Shown piece by piece: positions 9,579 to 16,799 of a stretch of 51,681 bases of DNA. The DNA comes from Flavobacteriaceae bacterium (lineage in GTDB: Bacteria; Bacteroidota; Bacteroidia; Flavobacteriales; Flavobacteriaceae): NCBI GenBank assembly GCA_016744615.1, contig JADGEA010000002.1, positions 1 through 51,681 on the forward strand. The letters run 5' to 3'. The notes under the pieces were generated by a model. That model did no database searches, had not been told where the DNA came from, and was given only the letters and a program-made list of their open reading frames with translations. The stretch's first letter is position 1. Every line of letters starts with the position of its first letter. A program made the translations under genes and the position numbers.

Positions 9579-9816
9579 TGGAGTATCAAAAGCAGAATTA
9601 TTGAAAACCTTAAACAATTAAATATTAGAACTACCACCAGATCAACAATCATGGCTTTTGACAATTATAACTATTTTAAACCAGCCATACATTTTGGTAC
9701 CATAAGTACAGAAGATTTACTTAAAGCATTTAGAACCAAAGCTTATTGAAAAGGGTTATTTTGAGATTATCGCTCTATTGGATAACTATTATTTTAAAAA
9801 ATACTTTAAAAAGTAA
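9505..9816 (+). pseudogene. Decayed small secreted-protein gene with two in-frame stops
   Basis: One frame runs from TTG 9505 to TAA 9814 and reads like a coherent 100-residue exported protein. It has a basic n-region (RKKI), a hydrophobic core and a likely cleavage site at IAIAQ, then an acidic/Leu-rich mature part (ELPPDQQSWLL, HLEPKLIEKGYFEII) ending in KKYFKK. It is interrupted by TAA at 9619-9621 and again at 9703-9705, and the start appears changed from ATG to TTG. The related copy at about 11250 has a different frame defect at the same point. I read this as a pseudogene and do not recognise the family. Short alternative ORFs across it do not respect the signal peptide. Confidence 0.6.
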
Positions 9817-9821
9817 TAAAT

Positions 9822-9829
9822 TATATTTG
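9822..9829 (+). promoter_or_regulatory. Candidate -7 element for the His-rich secreted protein
   Basis: TATATTTG matches TAnnTTTG and lies 28 bp upstream of the ATG at 9858. No TTG is seen at the expected -33 distance. Confidence 0.45.
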
Positions 9830-9857
9830 TATTTTAGTATAAACTATATCAAATCTT

Positions 9858-10496
9858 ATGAAGAATCGTATTTTATTTTTAATAGTATTATTTATTTTGT
9901 TTAGCTGTAACTTTTCTTTTTCACAAGAGCATGATTCTTATGCTACAGATAAAAAAGTAAATGAAATATTTGAAGATGCTCATCACGAAGGGCATCATAA
10001 AAAACATGCTATAAGTGCAGTGATTAGCCATACACATATTCGGTCGGGCATTAAAAATGATACAGGAGATAATTGGATTGCTTTACCATCATTTGGAATC
10101 AATTACAATTATAGTTTTAATGAAAAATGGGCAATAGGTTTGCACAATGATATTATTGTTGAAGAATTCATTGTTGAAGACACTAAAACAGAGAAGTATC
10201 ATGAAAATAGTGTTCTAAAAAAGAATGAAGAACCAGAAATTCCTGGAATTAAAAGAAGTCATCCTATTGCTTCGGCAATTATGATAACTTATAAACCTTT
10301 TAGACATATTGCTTTTTTAGCAGGAGGAGGAATGGAGTTTTCAAAACATGAAAATTTTGGATTGATTAGGTTTGGAGTAGAATTTCCTTTTCATATTCCC
10401 AATGATTGGGAAATATTTGGGGTGACCGCTTATGATATAAATATTGATGCCTATAATAGTTTTACTTTTGGTATCGGTATCGCTAAATTATTTTGA
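9858..10496 (+). CDS. Secreted protein with His-rich N-terminus, outer-membrane beta-barrel-like
   Basis: The 212-aa product carries an N-terminal signal sequence of about 23 residues (hydrophobic core, then FSFSQ). A histidine-rich segment follows at about 41-60 (DAHHEGHHKKHA, ISHTHI). The rest alternates short amphipathic strands with aromatic ends (FGINYNYSFNEKWAIGLH, FGIGIAKLF) and ends in phenylalanine, as outer-membrane beta-barrels often do. I do not recognise a named family. The His-rich stretch may bind metal, which is inference only. It lies between the two copies of the duplicated segment, and its stop codon abuts the remnant of a second prohibitin C-terminus. Confidence 0.72.
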   Translation: MKNRILFLIVLFILFSCNFSFSQEHDSYATDKKVNEIFEDAHHEGHHKKHAISAVISHTHIRSGIKNDTGDNWIALPSFGINYNYSFNEKWAIGLHNDIIVEEFIVEDTKTEKYHENSVLKKNEEPEIPGIKRSHPIASAIMITYKPFRHIAFLAGGGMEFSKHENFGLIRFGVEFPFHIPNDWEIFGVTAYDINIDAYNSFTFGIGIAKLF

Positions 10497-10594
10497 TAGA
10501 ATTATTACAATTAGACCAACACAGTCACCAAACTCAAATGGTGATTATTGGTAGTGGAAAAGATGGAATGCCAATTATTTTAGGGAATAATTAA
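10493..10594 (+). pseudogene. Remnant of a second prohibitin C-terminus
   Basis: About 33 codons are open up to TAA 10592. The last 17 residues, VIIGSGKDGMPIILGNN, are nearly identical to the end of the prohibitin at 8548-9378. The preceding codons (LDQHSHQTQM) are diverged from it but align in frame. No start or upstream SPFH domain is present; it begins within the stop codon region of the preceding gene. It marks the left end of the second copy of the duplicated segment. Confidence 0.75.
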
Positions 10595-10614
10595 TTAAAT
10601 TATTATTTATATAG

Positions 10615-10645
10615 AAAAATCAGCAGTTGTGCTGATTTTTTTTTT
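10615..10645 (+). terminator. Copied terminator hairpin
   Basis: Second copy of the prohibitin terminator: the AAAAATCAGCA/TGCTGATTTTT stem followed by a longer T-run. It would stop transcription from 9858-10496. Confidence 0.8.
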
Positions 10646-11182
10646 GAATGAACTACCTCGCCCCAAGGGTACGAGGTATCAAAACAACTTTAGTTGTGAT
10701 TTGTGAATCTTTCTATATTCATCTACTCTACCTTGATTTTTTAAATATTTCTTAATCACTTCTTCATTAGCATACTGACCAACTGTATTGATATAATAAC
10801 CAGAAGTCCAAAATTTTCCTCCCCACAAATATTGCTTAACCTCTGGGTGTAACCTGAAAATTTCTCGTGCTGTCAAACTCTTTACCGTGTTAACTATCTT
10901 CTTGGGTGACAGCAATGGAACACTTTGTATCAGAAAATGAACATAATTCTCATCACATCCTATTTCTAGAAAATGAATCTCATATTGAGAAGATATACCT
11001 AAACAGATTTCTTGCAATATTTTAGATACTTCATCTGTTAAAACACTTCGCCTATATTTAATCGGGCAAACCAAATGGTATAATAACAAACTCTTATTAT
11101 GACTTTTATGAATATGTTCACTCATACCACAAAAATAATTATCTTTACGCTACACCCGACGCAAGCATCGGGGAATTATTTC
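10646..11182 (-). mobile_element. IS200/IS605-type insertion element (about 537 bp)
   Basis: The element encodes a single Y1 transposase on the - strand and has no long terminal inverted repeats or target duplication. Subterminal imperfect hairpins lie at both ends: 10655-10677 (TACCTCG/CGAGGTA stem) and 11155-11172 (CCCGA/TCGGG stem). The boundaries come from comparison with the uninterrupted copy A and are uncertain by one or two bases because flanks and ends share a G. On the transposase strand it sits after ...TTTTAATC. No tnpB is present, so it is IS200-like. Confidence 0.9.
10679..11125 (-). CDS. tnpA: IS200/IS605-family transposase TnpA, with altered HUH motif
   Basis: Y1-type HUH single-strand transposase of 148 aa, full length for IS200-like TnpA. 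The catalytic tyrosine Y127 and the helix glutamine Q131 (KKYLKNQ) are in place, and WGGKFWTSGYYINTVG is typical. The metal-binding HUH pair normally reads HVH, but here it reads YVH (Y61-V62-H63 in DENYVHFLIQSVP), so the first histidine is missing. Family knowledge says both histidines hold the divalent metal needed for cleavage, so this copy may be inactive. A single CAT-to-TAT change would explain it. It lies inside the duplicated segment downstream of prohibitin. Confidence 0.93.
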   Translation of the reverse strand: MSEHIHKSHNKSLLLYHLVCPIKYRRSVLTDEVSKILQEICLGISSQYEIHFLEIGCDENYVHFLIQSVPLLSPKKIVNTVKSLTAREIFRLHPEVKQYLWGGKFWTSGYYINTVGQYANEEVIKKYLKNQGRVDEYRKIHKSQLKLF

Positions 11183-11214
11183 GATTAAAACGAATTTATA
11201 ATATTTATAAGTAT

Positions 11215-11409
11215 TTGATTGTTTTACAGCTTGTTATTAGTGTGATATCTTTTTATGTGCAAAAAAATACATTTATTTTAGCATTTGTATTAAGTACTTT
11301 TATCGAAAATATTGCCATCGCACAGGACAATTTCATGGAATTTACGCTTTATATCAACTTAAAAAACCACCTGCTTAGTTGGTGGTCATGTACTGACGGC
11401 TTTGCCTGA
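11215..11409 (+). pseudogene. Copy B remnant of the small secreted-protein gene
   Basis: The signal-peptide portion (FILAFVLSTFIENIAIAQD) is nearly identical to that of the decayed gene at 9505. The start region has lost the ATG frame through a one-base difference, and homology ends just after the cleavage site. The continuation is unrelated and runs through a hairpin. An ORF can be drawn here from TTG, but it is a composite of the relic and foreign sequence and is unlikely to be a real gene. Confidence 0.6.
11366..11386 (+). repeat. Small palindrome (REP- or IS-end-like)
   Basis: ACCACC and GGTGGT pair around a 9-base loop, followed by catgtactgacggctttgcc. It lies where copy B of the duplication ends abruptly. 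It could be the end of another lost IS200/IS605-like element, but no transposase is attached. Confidence 0.35.
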
Positions 11410-11528
11410 ATTTTGTTGATATTTTTGATTCATTATGTTATTAGCATTTGTTTAAAAGATGTTAGTTGCTCGTTGCCCCTTTTAGGGACTTTTCAAAGCC
11501 ACTTTCTCAGAAGGTGTGATTTTTACTT

Positions 11529-11672
11529 GAATATTATCGTAGTACAGGAAACAAAGAATCTTTGGAATATGCAATACAACTATATCATATTATTGAGAAT
11601 AAAAGTAAAGATTATCAACATAAATTATTTGACGGTATGGTAATTCTCTTTTTAACCTGTTTGTTGATCTAA
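11529..11672 (+). pseudogene. Unidentified 3' gene remnant
   Basis: A 47-codon open stretch reads like real protein (EYYRSTGNKESLEYAIQLYH, then ENKSKDYQHKLFDGM) and ends in a hydrophobic FLTCLLI. No start codon or upstream domain is present, and the preceding 100 bp are not coding. I do not recognise the family. It is probably debris from the rearrangement in this zone. Confidence 0.4.
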
Positions 11673-11696
11673 GGCAACTTCTTTTTCTATTAAACA

Positions 11697-11728
11697 AAAA
11701 TCCTTCATTTGTTATAATGAAGGATTTT
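11697..11728. terminator. Bidirectional terminator
   Basis: AAAATCCTTCATT and AATGAAGGATTTT form a perfect 13-bp stem around TGTTAT, with T-runs on both strands. It lies about 70 bp past the stop of the - strand TlpA-like gene and faces the debris region on the + strand. Confidence 0.85.
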
Positions 11729-11800
11729 ATTGTATCCCCTAAAATGGGAGGATATTATATTGGTTAGATCAGACAAGTAAAAGTACTTTATAAAAAAGAT

Positions 11801-12817
11801 CTAGATATCTAAACTATTAAAAAGTTCTTTCAAATTTGGATTGGATGGGCGAGGAGCATTATCATTCAATATTTTTCCTTCCTTATCGATTAAAATAAAA
11901 CGAGGAATACCACGAATATTATACGCCTTAACAAAATCTGAATTCCAATCCTTGTCTGCCATGATTTGAATGCCTCCAAGATTCTCATCTTTTACCATTT
12001 TTAACCATTTATCTTTATCTTCCATTTTATCAATAGACATGCTCACAATTGCAATATCCTTACCCTTGAATTCCTGATCTAATTTTTTCAAAAATGGAAT
12101 TTCGCGTTTACATGGTCCACACCAGGTAGCCCAAACATCTACATAAACATATTTTCCTTTTAGATCATCTAATGAAACATTTTTACCGTTTATGTCTGGA
12201 TAATTAAATTTTGGAGAATCTCCACCTTTTTTTATTTTGTCAGTATAGGTAGCTTGAGCAGCATAACCGTTGATATAATAATCCATAAATTTCTTATTGG
12301 ATTCTTTTTCTTTTTCAAGAAAATCAGGATCAATATCATTTGCATTTTTTAGCATATCATCAAAATCACTTTTTATTTCTCCCATTTTCACATCAAATTC
12401 TTCTTTTGGTAAAGACATTAATGATTCAGGGTTCATCAGTTGATTATCTGAGAAATAAGCCATTTTTTTCGTTAGATATTCATTTGTTGTTGAACCATTA
12501 CCATCATAACTAATTGATTTTGGGAAATCTTTGGTATCAAAGTTTAGTGTCAGATCAAAACCATTCTTTAAATAAAGAGTTGATTTTTTTTCGTTAAAAA
12601 TAAATCCATGAAACCCATTAGATACTTTTAATGTGTCTTTAAATGTTCCATCCTCATTAATCTTAATTTCCTTTTTGAAACTACGTCCCATTATTGCAAT
12701 TGTTTTAGCATCAGGATTGCTGATTTTTCCATGTAAAGTAACATAATCTTTTGGTGCTTCTTCTTTACATGAGAATAATGTGATTGTTGTTAACAATACG
12801 ATAAGTATTTTTTTCAT
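11801..12817 (-). CDS. TlpA-like thioredoxin-fold lipoprotein with DUF4369-type N-terminus
   Basis: A periplasm-facing thiol-disulfide oxidoreductase of 338 aa. The lipoprotein signal ends at C17 (TLFSCKE). The N-terminal part (about 24-130) resembles the beta-rich DUF4369 domain common in Bacteroidota. The thioredoxin/AhpC-TSA domain starts near 200 and contains the redox motif WCGPC at 232-236 and a cis-proline loop (NIRGIPRFILID). It likely keeps exported proteins or cytochrome c apoproteins reduced, or acts as a peroxidase; the sequence does not decide which. It is monocistronic, ending at a bidirectional hairpin. Confidence 0.9.
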   Translation of the reverse strand: MKKILIVLLTTITLFSCKEEAPKDYVTLHGKISNPDAKTIAIMGRSFKKEIKINEDGTFKDTLKVSNGFHGFIFNEKKSTLYLKNGFDLTLNFDTKDFPKSISYDGNGSTTNEYLTKKMAYFSDNQLMNPESLMSLPKEEFDVKMGEIKSDFDDMLKNANDIDPDFLEKEKESNKKFMDYYINGYAAQATYTDKIKKGGDSPKFNYPDINGKNVSLDDLKGKYVYVDVWATWCGPCKREIPFLKKLDQEFKGKDIAIVSMSIDKMEDKDKWLKMVKDENLGGIQIMADKDWNSDFVKAYNIRGIPRFILIDKEGKILNDNAPRPSNPNLKELFNSLDI

Positions 12818-12875
12818 AATTTTTTTATCCTTAAATATTTTTTAGGATTTTAGTTTTAATTAAATAAAATTTTTG

Positions 12876-12883
12876 CAAATATA
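12876..12883 (-). promoter_or_regulatory. Candidate -7 element for the TlpA-like gene
   Basis: On the - strand TATATTTG matches TAnnTTTG about 60 bp upstream of the ATG. No clear -33 TTG is present. Confidence 0.4.
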
Positions 12884-12941
12884 GAATATTCATAATTGAT
12901 ATTTTATCATCATTTGTTAAACAAAATATAATATTAATGGA

Positions 12942-12971
12942 TTGTCATTTGGTGCTTTTTGGCTAATTTTG
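12942..12971 (+). promoter_or_regulatory. Bacteroidota-type promoter of mscL
   Basis: TTG at 12942-12944, a spacer of exactly 19 bases, then TAATTTTG at 12964-12971: a full match to the Bacteroidota sigma-ABfr consensus TTG-N19-TAnnTTTG. It lies 60 bp upstream of the mscL ATG. Confidence 0.8.
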
Positions 12972-13030
12972 GCAACTTTGTAATGAAATATATCAAACAA
13001 ATAAGAATAACCAATTGATTTCAATAGACC

Positions 13031-13456
13031 ATGAAAATTTTTTATCAGGAATTTAAAGACTTTGCCTTAAAAGGAAATATGATAGATATGGCCATAGGTG
13101 TCATTATTGGCACTGCCTTTAACAGGGTGGTAAATGTAATTGTAAAGAAAGTGATAATGCCACCGTTATCTTTACTTACAGATGAAGTAGTATTGTCAGA
13201 TAAGAAATTAATTCTTCGTGAAGGATCAGATAAAATTGCAGAAATAGCTATTGGTTATGGTGAATTGATAGAGTCTTTGATAGATTTTATGATCATAGCT
13301 CTTACAATTTTTGTTATTGTAAAAGGGATGAACCATTTTAGAAGAAAAGCTGAGGATGTAGAAGATAAAGAAGTAGAAACACCTAAAAATATTCAGTTAT
13401 TGTCAAATATTGAAAAGCTAATAGAAGAACAGAATAATTATTTAAAAAAGGGTTGA
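13031..13456 (+). CDS. mscL: Large-conductance mechanosensitive channel
   Basis: MscL forms a homopentameric inner-membrane pore that opens under membrane tension and releases solutes on hypo-osmotic shock. The 141 aa begin with the amphipathic helix (YQEFKDFALKGNMIDMAIG) that runs into the first pore-lining helix (GVIIGTAFNRVVNVIVKKVI). A periplasmic loop follows, then the second helix (about 78-100, LIDFMIIALTIFVIVKG) and a charged cytoplasmic C-terminal bundle. The order and length are typical. It has a near-perfect promoter directly upstream. Confidence 0.96.
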   Translation: MKIFYQEFKDFALKGNMIDMAIGVIIGTAFNRVVNVIVKKVIMPPLSLLTDEVVLSDKKLILREGSDKIAEIAIGYGELIESLIDFMIIALTIFVIVKGMNHFRRKAEDVEDKEVETPKNIQLLSNIEKLIEEQNNYLKKG

Positions 13457-13586
13457 TTTTTCAGGAAGAAGAATTTATTTTATATAGCTAAATTCATTAG
13501 TGTTAGGTTAATACAAAGGGTAACATAATGGTTCTACTGTTATTTTAATGGGTAAAGATTTTTTTAAATAAAGCATATCTTGTAAT

Positions 13587-13922
13587 TTAACCAGCACAAT
13601 GTACACAAAACCGGCTGTGAGGCATTAAAAATATCCTACCCAGCGGAATTTCATTTTTACACCTTGCGCATAAACCAAAATCCGGACTATCAATGTTTTG
13701 CAAAGTAATATTTAAACCTTTCAATTTGTTTTCAGCTTTTCTGAGAGCCTGTTCATTTATAGTTTTATTATTGATGGCATCCATTCGGCTAATCCTTCCT
13801 ATAGCACAATCAGGAGCAATAGGTTTTGTTAATTCCCTTAATTCAATAATAGATCTTTCTGTAGCTTCAATTTCCTGAAGGATCTTCTTTTCAATTTCTG
13901 CTTTTTCTTCTTTGGTTTTCAA
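13587..13922 (-). CDS. DksA/TraR-family C4 zinc-finger protein
   Basis: The 111-aa protein has an N-terminal charged helical region (about 1-85, likely a coiled-coil hairpin) and a C-terminal C4 zinc finger (CARCKNEIPLGRIFLMP, then CVHC). DksA-like proteins enter the RNA polymerase secondary channel and modulate initiation, often with ppGpp. The segment APDCAIGRISRMDA matches the conserved core of short DksA-like proteins. The start used is TTG at 13922, because the frame remains open upstream without any ATG or GTG; the first internal ATG would delete about 47 residues of the helix. It ends right after the zinc finger. Confidence 0.83.
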   Translation of the reverse strand: MKTKEEKAEIEKKILQEIEATERSIIELRELTKPIAPDCAIGRISRMDAINNKTINEQALRKAENKLKGLNITLQNIDSPDFGLCARCKNEIPLGRIFLMPHSRFCVHCAG

Positions 13923-14047
13923 TGGAGGAATTTTATAGGTTTCAAAAGTAGTTAAAACTATGCACTTTAGTGTATTTCGCTTTAGCTTCTAAAAATTTTA
14001 ATCGATTTCGTTAAAAGAAAATAGGATTTGGAAATGTTTTTTTATCT

Positions 14048-14569
14048 TCAATTTTCGTTCGAGTAATCATTATTGTTTAACTTATAAAAAACAGAATTAC
14101 CCAGATTAGAGAATATTTCTGTTTTCCAGTATTTCATATGAATCTTTTCTAAAACTTTTATTGAGGAATTATTATGAATGGAAGCTCTTCCGATTATTTC
14201 TGCAAGTTTTAAATGGTTAAAACCATATTGTAAACAGGCTGTTGCAGATTCAGTGGCATATCCTTTATTCCAGCATTTTTTAAAGAATCTAAACCCAATA
14301 TCTATTGTTGAATCTTTATTTAATTTAAGTCCACACCAACCAATAAATTCATTTGTGTTTTTAAGAATTACAACCCATCTTCCATAACCATTTCTATGAT
14401 AATCGGTATAATTTTCTAAAAATAATTTTGCTTGGTCTACAGAGGTAAATGAGAAGTCACCAGTATATTTAATTACATCATAATCATTATTTAATTCCCA
14501 CATTTTTTGGGCATCATGTGATTCAAACTCTCTTAAAAGTAATCTTGAAGTTTCTAATATCTTAATCAT
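14048..14569 (-). CDS. GNAT-family N-acetyltransferase (RimJ/RimL type)
   Basis: A 173-aa acetyltransferase of the GNAT superfamily. The N-terminus LETSRLLLREFESHDAQKMW is the usual opening of the RimJ/RimL-like Acetyltransf_3 group. The central FIGWCGLKL and the acetyl-CoA loop region FKKCWNKGYATESATACL with an RxxGYA-like N-K-G-Y-A are visible. The substrate could be a protein N-terminus or a small molecule and is not predictable here. It stands 57 bp upstream (on the - strand) of no close partner; its downstream neighbour is the DksA-like gene about 125 bp away. Confidence 0.88.
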   Translation of the reverse strand: MIKILETSRLLLREFESHDAQKMWELNNDYDVIKYTGDFSFTSVDQAKLFLENYTDYHRNGYGRWVVILKNTNEFIGWCGLKLNKDSTIDIGFRFFKKCWNKGYATESATACLQYGFNHLKLAEIIGRASIHNNSSIKVLEKIHMKYWKTEIFSNLGNSVFYKLNNNDYSNEN

Positions 14570-14626
14570 ATATAAAATACTGTATTAGAGCTGTTTAAAT
14601 ATTTAAATAAATTCTATATTATCAAA

Positions 14627-15238
14627 TTAAGGTTTACTATAAAATGTAGGTAATTTTAACTTGAATTTAACAGCAATCAATCGTACTGCTATAACCATTA
14701 AAGTTGTAATAATGTAAATAAGATCCTGGTTTATTTGTAATTGATTTAATAGTAAATAAGTTACAGAGCCAACAATACAAGCGGTTGCATAGATCTCTTT
14801 ATGAAATATCAACGGAATCTCATTGCTCAAGGTATCTCTTATCACGCCTCCAAATGTAGCAGTTAACATTCCTAAAGAAACAGATATTATAGGGTGAAGA
14901 TTACTTTGTACACCAATTTCTGTTCCGATAATAGTAAAAATTCCCAAGCCAATAGTGTCAAACAAAAAAAGGGATTTGCTTAGGTAAGAAATCTTTTTTC
15001 TTAATATAATTGCAAATATAACGGCTATAAAAATTACATATACATATGTGAGATCACCCATCCAGGCAACCGGATTTCTATCAATAAGCATATCTCTTAA
15101 AGTTCCGCCTCCAACCGCTGTTACAAAAGCAATAATGAATACCCCAAACGGATCCATCTTTTTATTCATGGCAAATAAAGCACCTGATATTGCAAAAGCT
15201 GCAGTTCCAAGCAGGTCTAAAAAATAAAAGATTGTCAT
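14627..15238 (-). CDS. TRIC-type trimeric intracellular cation channel family protein (UPF0126)
   Basis: A 203-aa inner-membrane protein with about seven hydrophobic helices and the two repeated glycine-rich signatures of the YicG/UPF0126 group. The first is FGVFIIAFVTAVGGGTLRDM, and the second reads LTATFGGVIRDTLSNEIP. Prokaryotic TRIC homologues form trimeric cation channels; the earlier naming as glycine transporters is also in use. It follows the MltF-like gene by 17 bp on the - strand, so the two may be co-transcribed. Confidence 0.92.
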   Translation of the reverse strand: MTIFYFLDLLGTAAFAISGALFAMNKKMDPFGVFIIAFVTAVGGGTLRDMLIDRNPVAWMGDLTYVYVIFIAVIFAIILRKKISYLSKSLFLFDTIGLGIFTIIGTEIGVQSNLHPIISVSLGMLTATFGGVIRDTLSNEIPLIFHKEIYATACIVGSVTYLLLNQLQINQDLIYIITTLMVIAVRLIAVKFKLKLPTFYSKP

Positions 15239-15255
15239 TGTTTAATTCTTTTCTA

Positions 15256-16725
15256 TTAATTTTCAGCAAATTCTTTATAATGCTGATATCGATTAAATAT
15301 TTCAATTATATAATTATATGGTTCACTTCCTCTAACATAGCCATGTTTTACAACCGGATCATTATAATATTTAGATTTGGACAGATTCAATATATAATAA
15401 TCTACACTATTGTCCCACACTAATTCATTACCATTGTATTTTTTAGTGAGTTTTTGTGCATCTTGTACATGCCCGTAACCTGCATTAAATGATGCTATTG
15501 AAAATTTAATTCGTTGAATAGAATCAGGTATCTTATTCCAGTTTTCATACATCCTTTTTAAGTATGTGATACCTGCTTTAATATTTTGTTCAGGATCGTG
15601 TACATCTGTTACACCCAGTCCTTTTGCAGTTGCAGGCATCAATTGCATTAATCCTGATGCACCTGCCCATGATTTACCATTTATATTAAATTTTGATTCC
15701 TGATAAATTAAGGCTTTAACCAATCGCCAATCCCAACCCATATCTCTGGTGTATTTTTTTACCAAATCATCATATTTACTAATTTTACCTGTAGACTCAG
15801 TATAGTATTCACTATCTAATCTTTTACTGAATTGTTTCCTGTTTTTAAAATATTTATTATATATGATATTGTATGTCGCAGTTTTCTTTAAAGAATTTAG
15901 TTTCTCATTCATGACAGCAAGTAATTGGGGTGAATTTTTTCTTACTGCCCATGCAATTCTTTGTGATAGACTAATTTGCGTATTGATATCAATATCAGGA
16001 TAATAGGCTTTGTGTATTTCAGCAATATTATTATCGATAACCGTATATTTTATCTTTCCATCAGCAACCATTTTTATGGTCTCTTCATCTGTAATTTCTC
16101 CGGGTATAACCTTGATATAGATTGTATCACCCAATTCATTTGATAATTTTGAAAGTCTGTCATAATAGGAAGTATTTTTTCTTACAGATACAGTATCGTG
16201 TATAAGATCTACAATATCAGTAGCCAGTTTTTTTTTGATGTTATCATTTGATATCTTCCTCCAGTTATTTGGTTTTTTTTGAACTAAAGTTTGATGTGTA
16301 ATTAAATATGGCTCTGTAAAACTTATTTCTTCCTTTCTTTTTCCCATAATCGTATAACCCATGGCAATAATATCTCCATCACCACGATTTAACATGGTGA
16401 TCACTGAATCTACATTTTTAGCCAATACAATTTCAAGATCTACGCCAATGTTTTTAGCCAATATTTGTAACATTTCATATTCAAAGCCCATAGGTTGTCC
16501 TTTATATAAAAAATACCCTGTTGGAGAAAATATGGTAATAGCCCTTAAAACACCTGCTTTTTTAATCTCTTTTAGATCGTAATTAATTCGTTCAACGGAT
16601 GTGATATTTGGTTCTGAAGCCAAACTTGTACTCTTTGACTTACCACATCCAGAAATAATTATCAAGACAAGAAAAAAGTATAGTATTTTTAAAAATCGAT
16701 TAAAATAAAGAAAGGTTTTTAACAT
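15256..16725 (-). CDS. mltF: MltF-like membrane-bound lytic murein transglycosylase
   Basis: Cleaves the MurNAc-GlcNAc bond of peptidoglycan with formation of 1,6-anhydroMurNAc. Starting at ATG 16725 the product is 489 aa; the frame is open 45 bp further to 16770, but that adds residues ahead of the signal peptide. A lipoprotein signal ends at ISGC. Then comes a periplasmic solute-binding type 3 domain (about 45-300) and a C-terminal SLT domain with the catalytic glutamate in YQESKFN and the motif GASGLMQLMPATA. The order SBP_bac_3-SLT is diagnostic for MltF. It may be co-transcribed with the TRIC protein gene downstream and the glycosyltransferase gene upstream. Confidence 0.92.
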   Translation of the reverse strand: MLKTFLYFNRFLKILYFFLVLIIISGCGKSKSTSLASEPNITSVERINYDLKEIKKAGVLRAITIFSPTGYFLYKGQPMGFEYEMLQILAKNIGVDLEIVLAKNVDSVITMLNRGDGDIIAMGYTIMGKRKEEISFTEPYLITHQTLVQKKPNNWRKISNDNIKKKLATDIVDLIHDTVSVRKNTSYYDRLSKLSNELGDTIYIKVIPGEITDEETIKMVADGKIKYTVIDNNIAEIHKAYYPDIDINTQISLSQRIAWAVRKNSPQLLAVMNEKLNSLKKTATYNIIYNKYFKNRKQFSKRLDSEYYTESTGKISKYDDLVKKYTRDMGWDWRLVKALIYQESKFNINGKSWAGASGLMQLMPATAKGLGVTDVHDPEQNIKAGITYLKRMYENWNKIPDSIQRIKFSIASFNAGYGHVQDAQKLTKKYNGNELVWDNSVDYYILNLSKSKYYNDPVVKHGYVRGSEPYNYIIEIFNRYQHYKEFAEN

Positions 16726-16799
16726 AGGCAATTTGATAAGCAATTGTAATTTAATGATATGCTTATTCAAATGTAGTTTAAAAAAGTAGGAAATAAAAA

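Larger units (their letters stand above)
10544..11327 (+). repeat. Duplicated segment, copy B, split by an IS element
   Basis: The counterpart of copy A lies at 10544-10645 and resumes at 11183-11327. The 537 bp between are the IS200/IS605-type element. After removing the insert the two parts join at the T-run/GATTAAAAC junction found intact in copy A. Homology stops at about 11327 (GCACAGGA), after which the two copies differ completely. Confidence 0.88.

Noticed and set aside
9468..9749. Open frame of 93 codons on the + strand behind prohibitin
   Set aside because: It runs out of frame with the clear signal-peptide relic at 9505 and has a cysteine-rich composition unlike its neighbours.
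9328..11327. Composite transposon flanked by direct repeats
   Set aside because: The repeats carry host gene pieces, and only a single IS lies inside one copy; IS200-type elements do not form such flanks.
11413..11643. Open frame of 76 codons with TTG start
   Set aside because: Composition is poor, and the better coding frame in this stretch is the remnant at 11529-11672.
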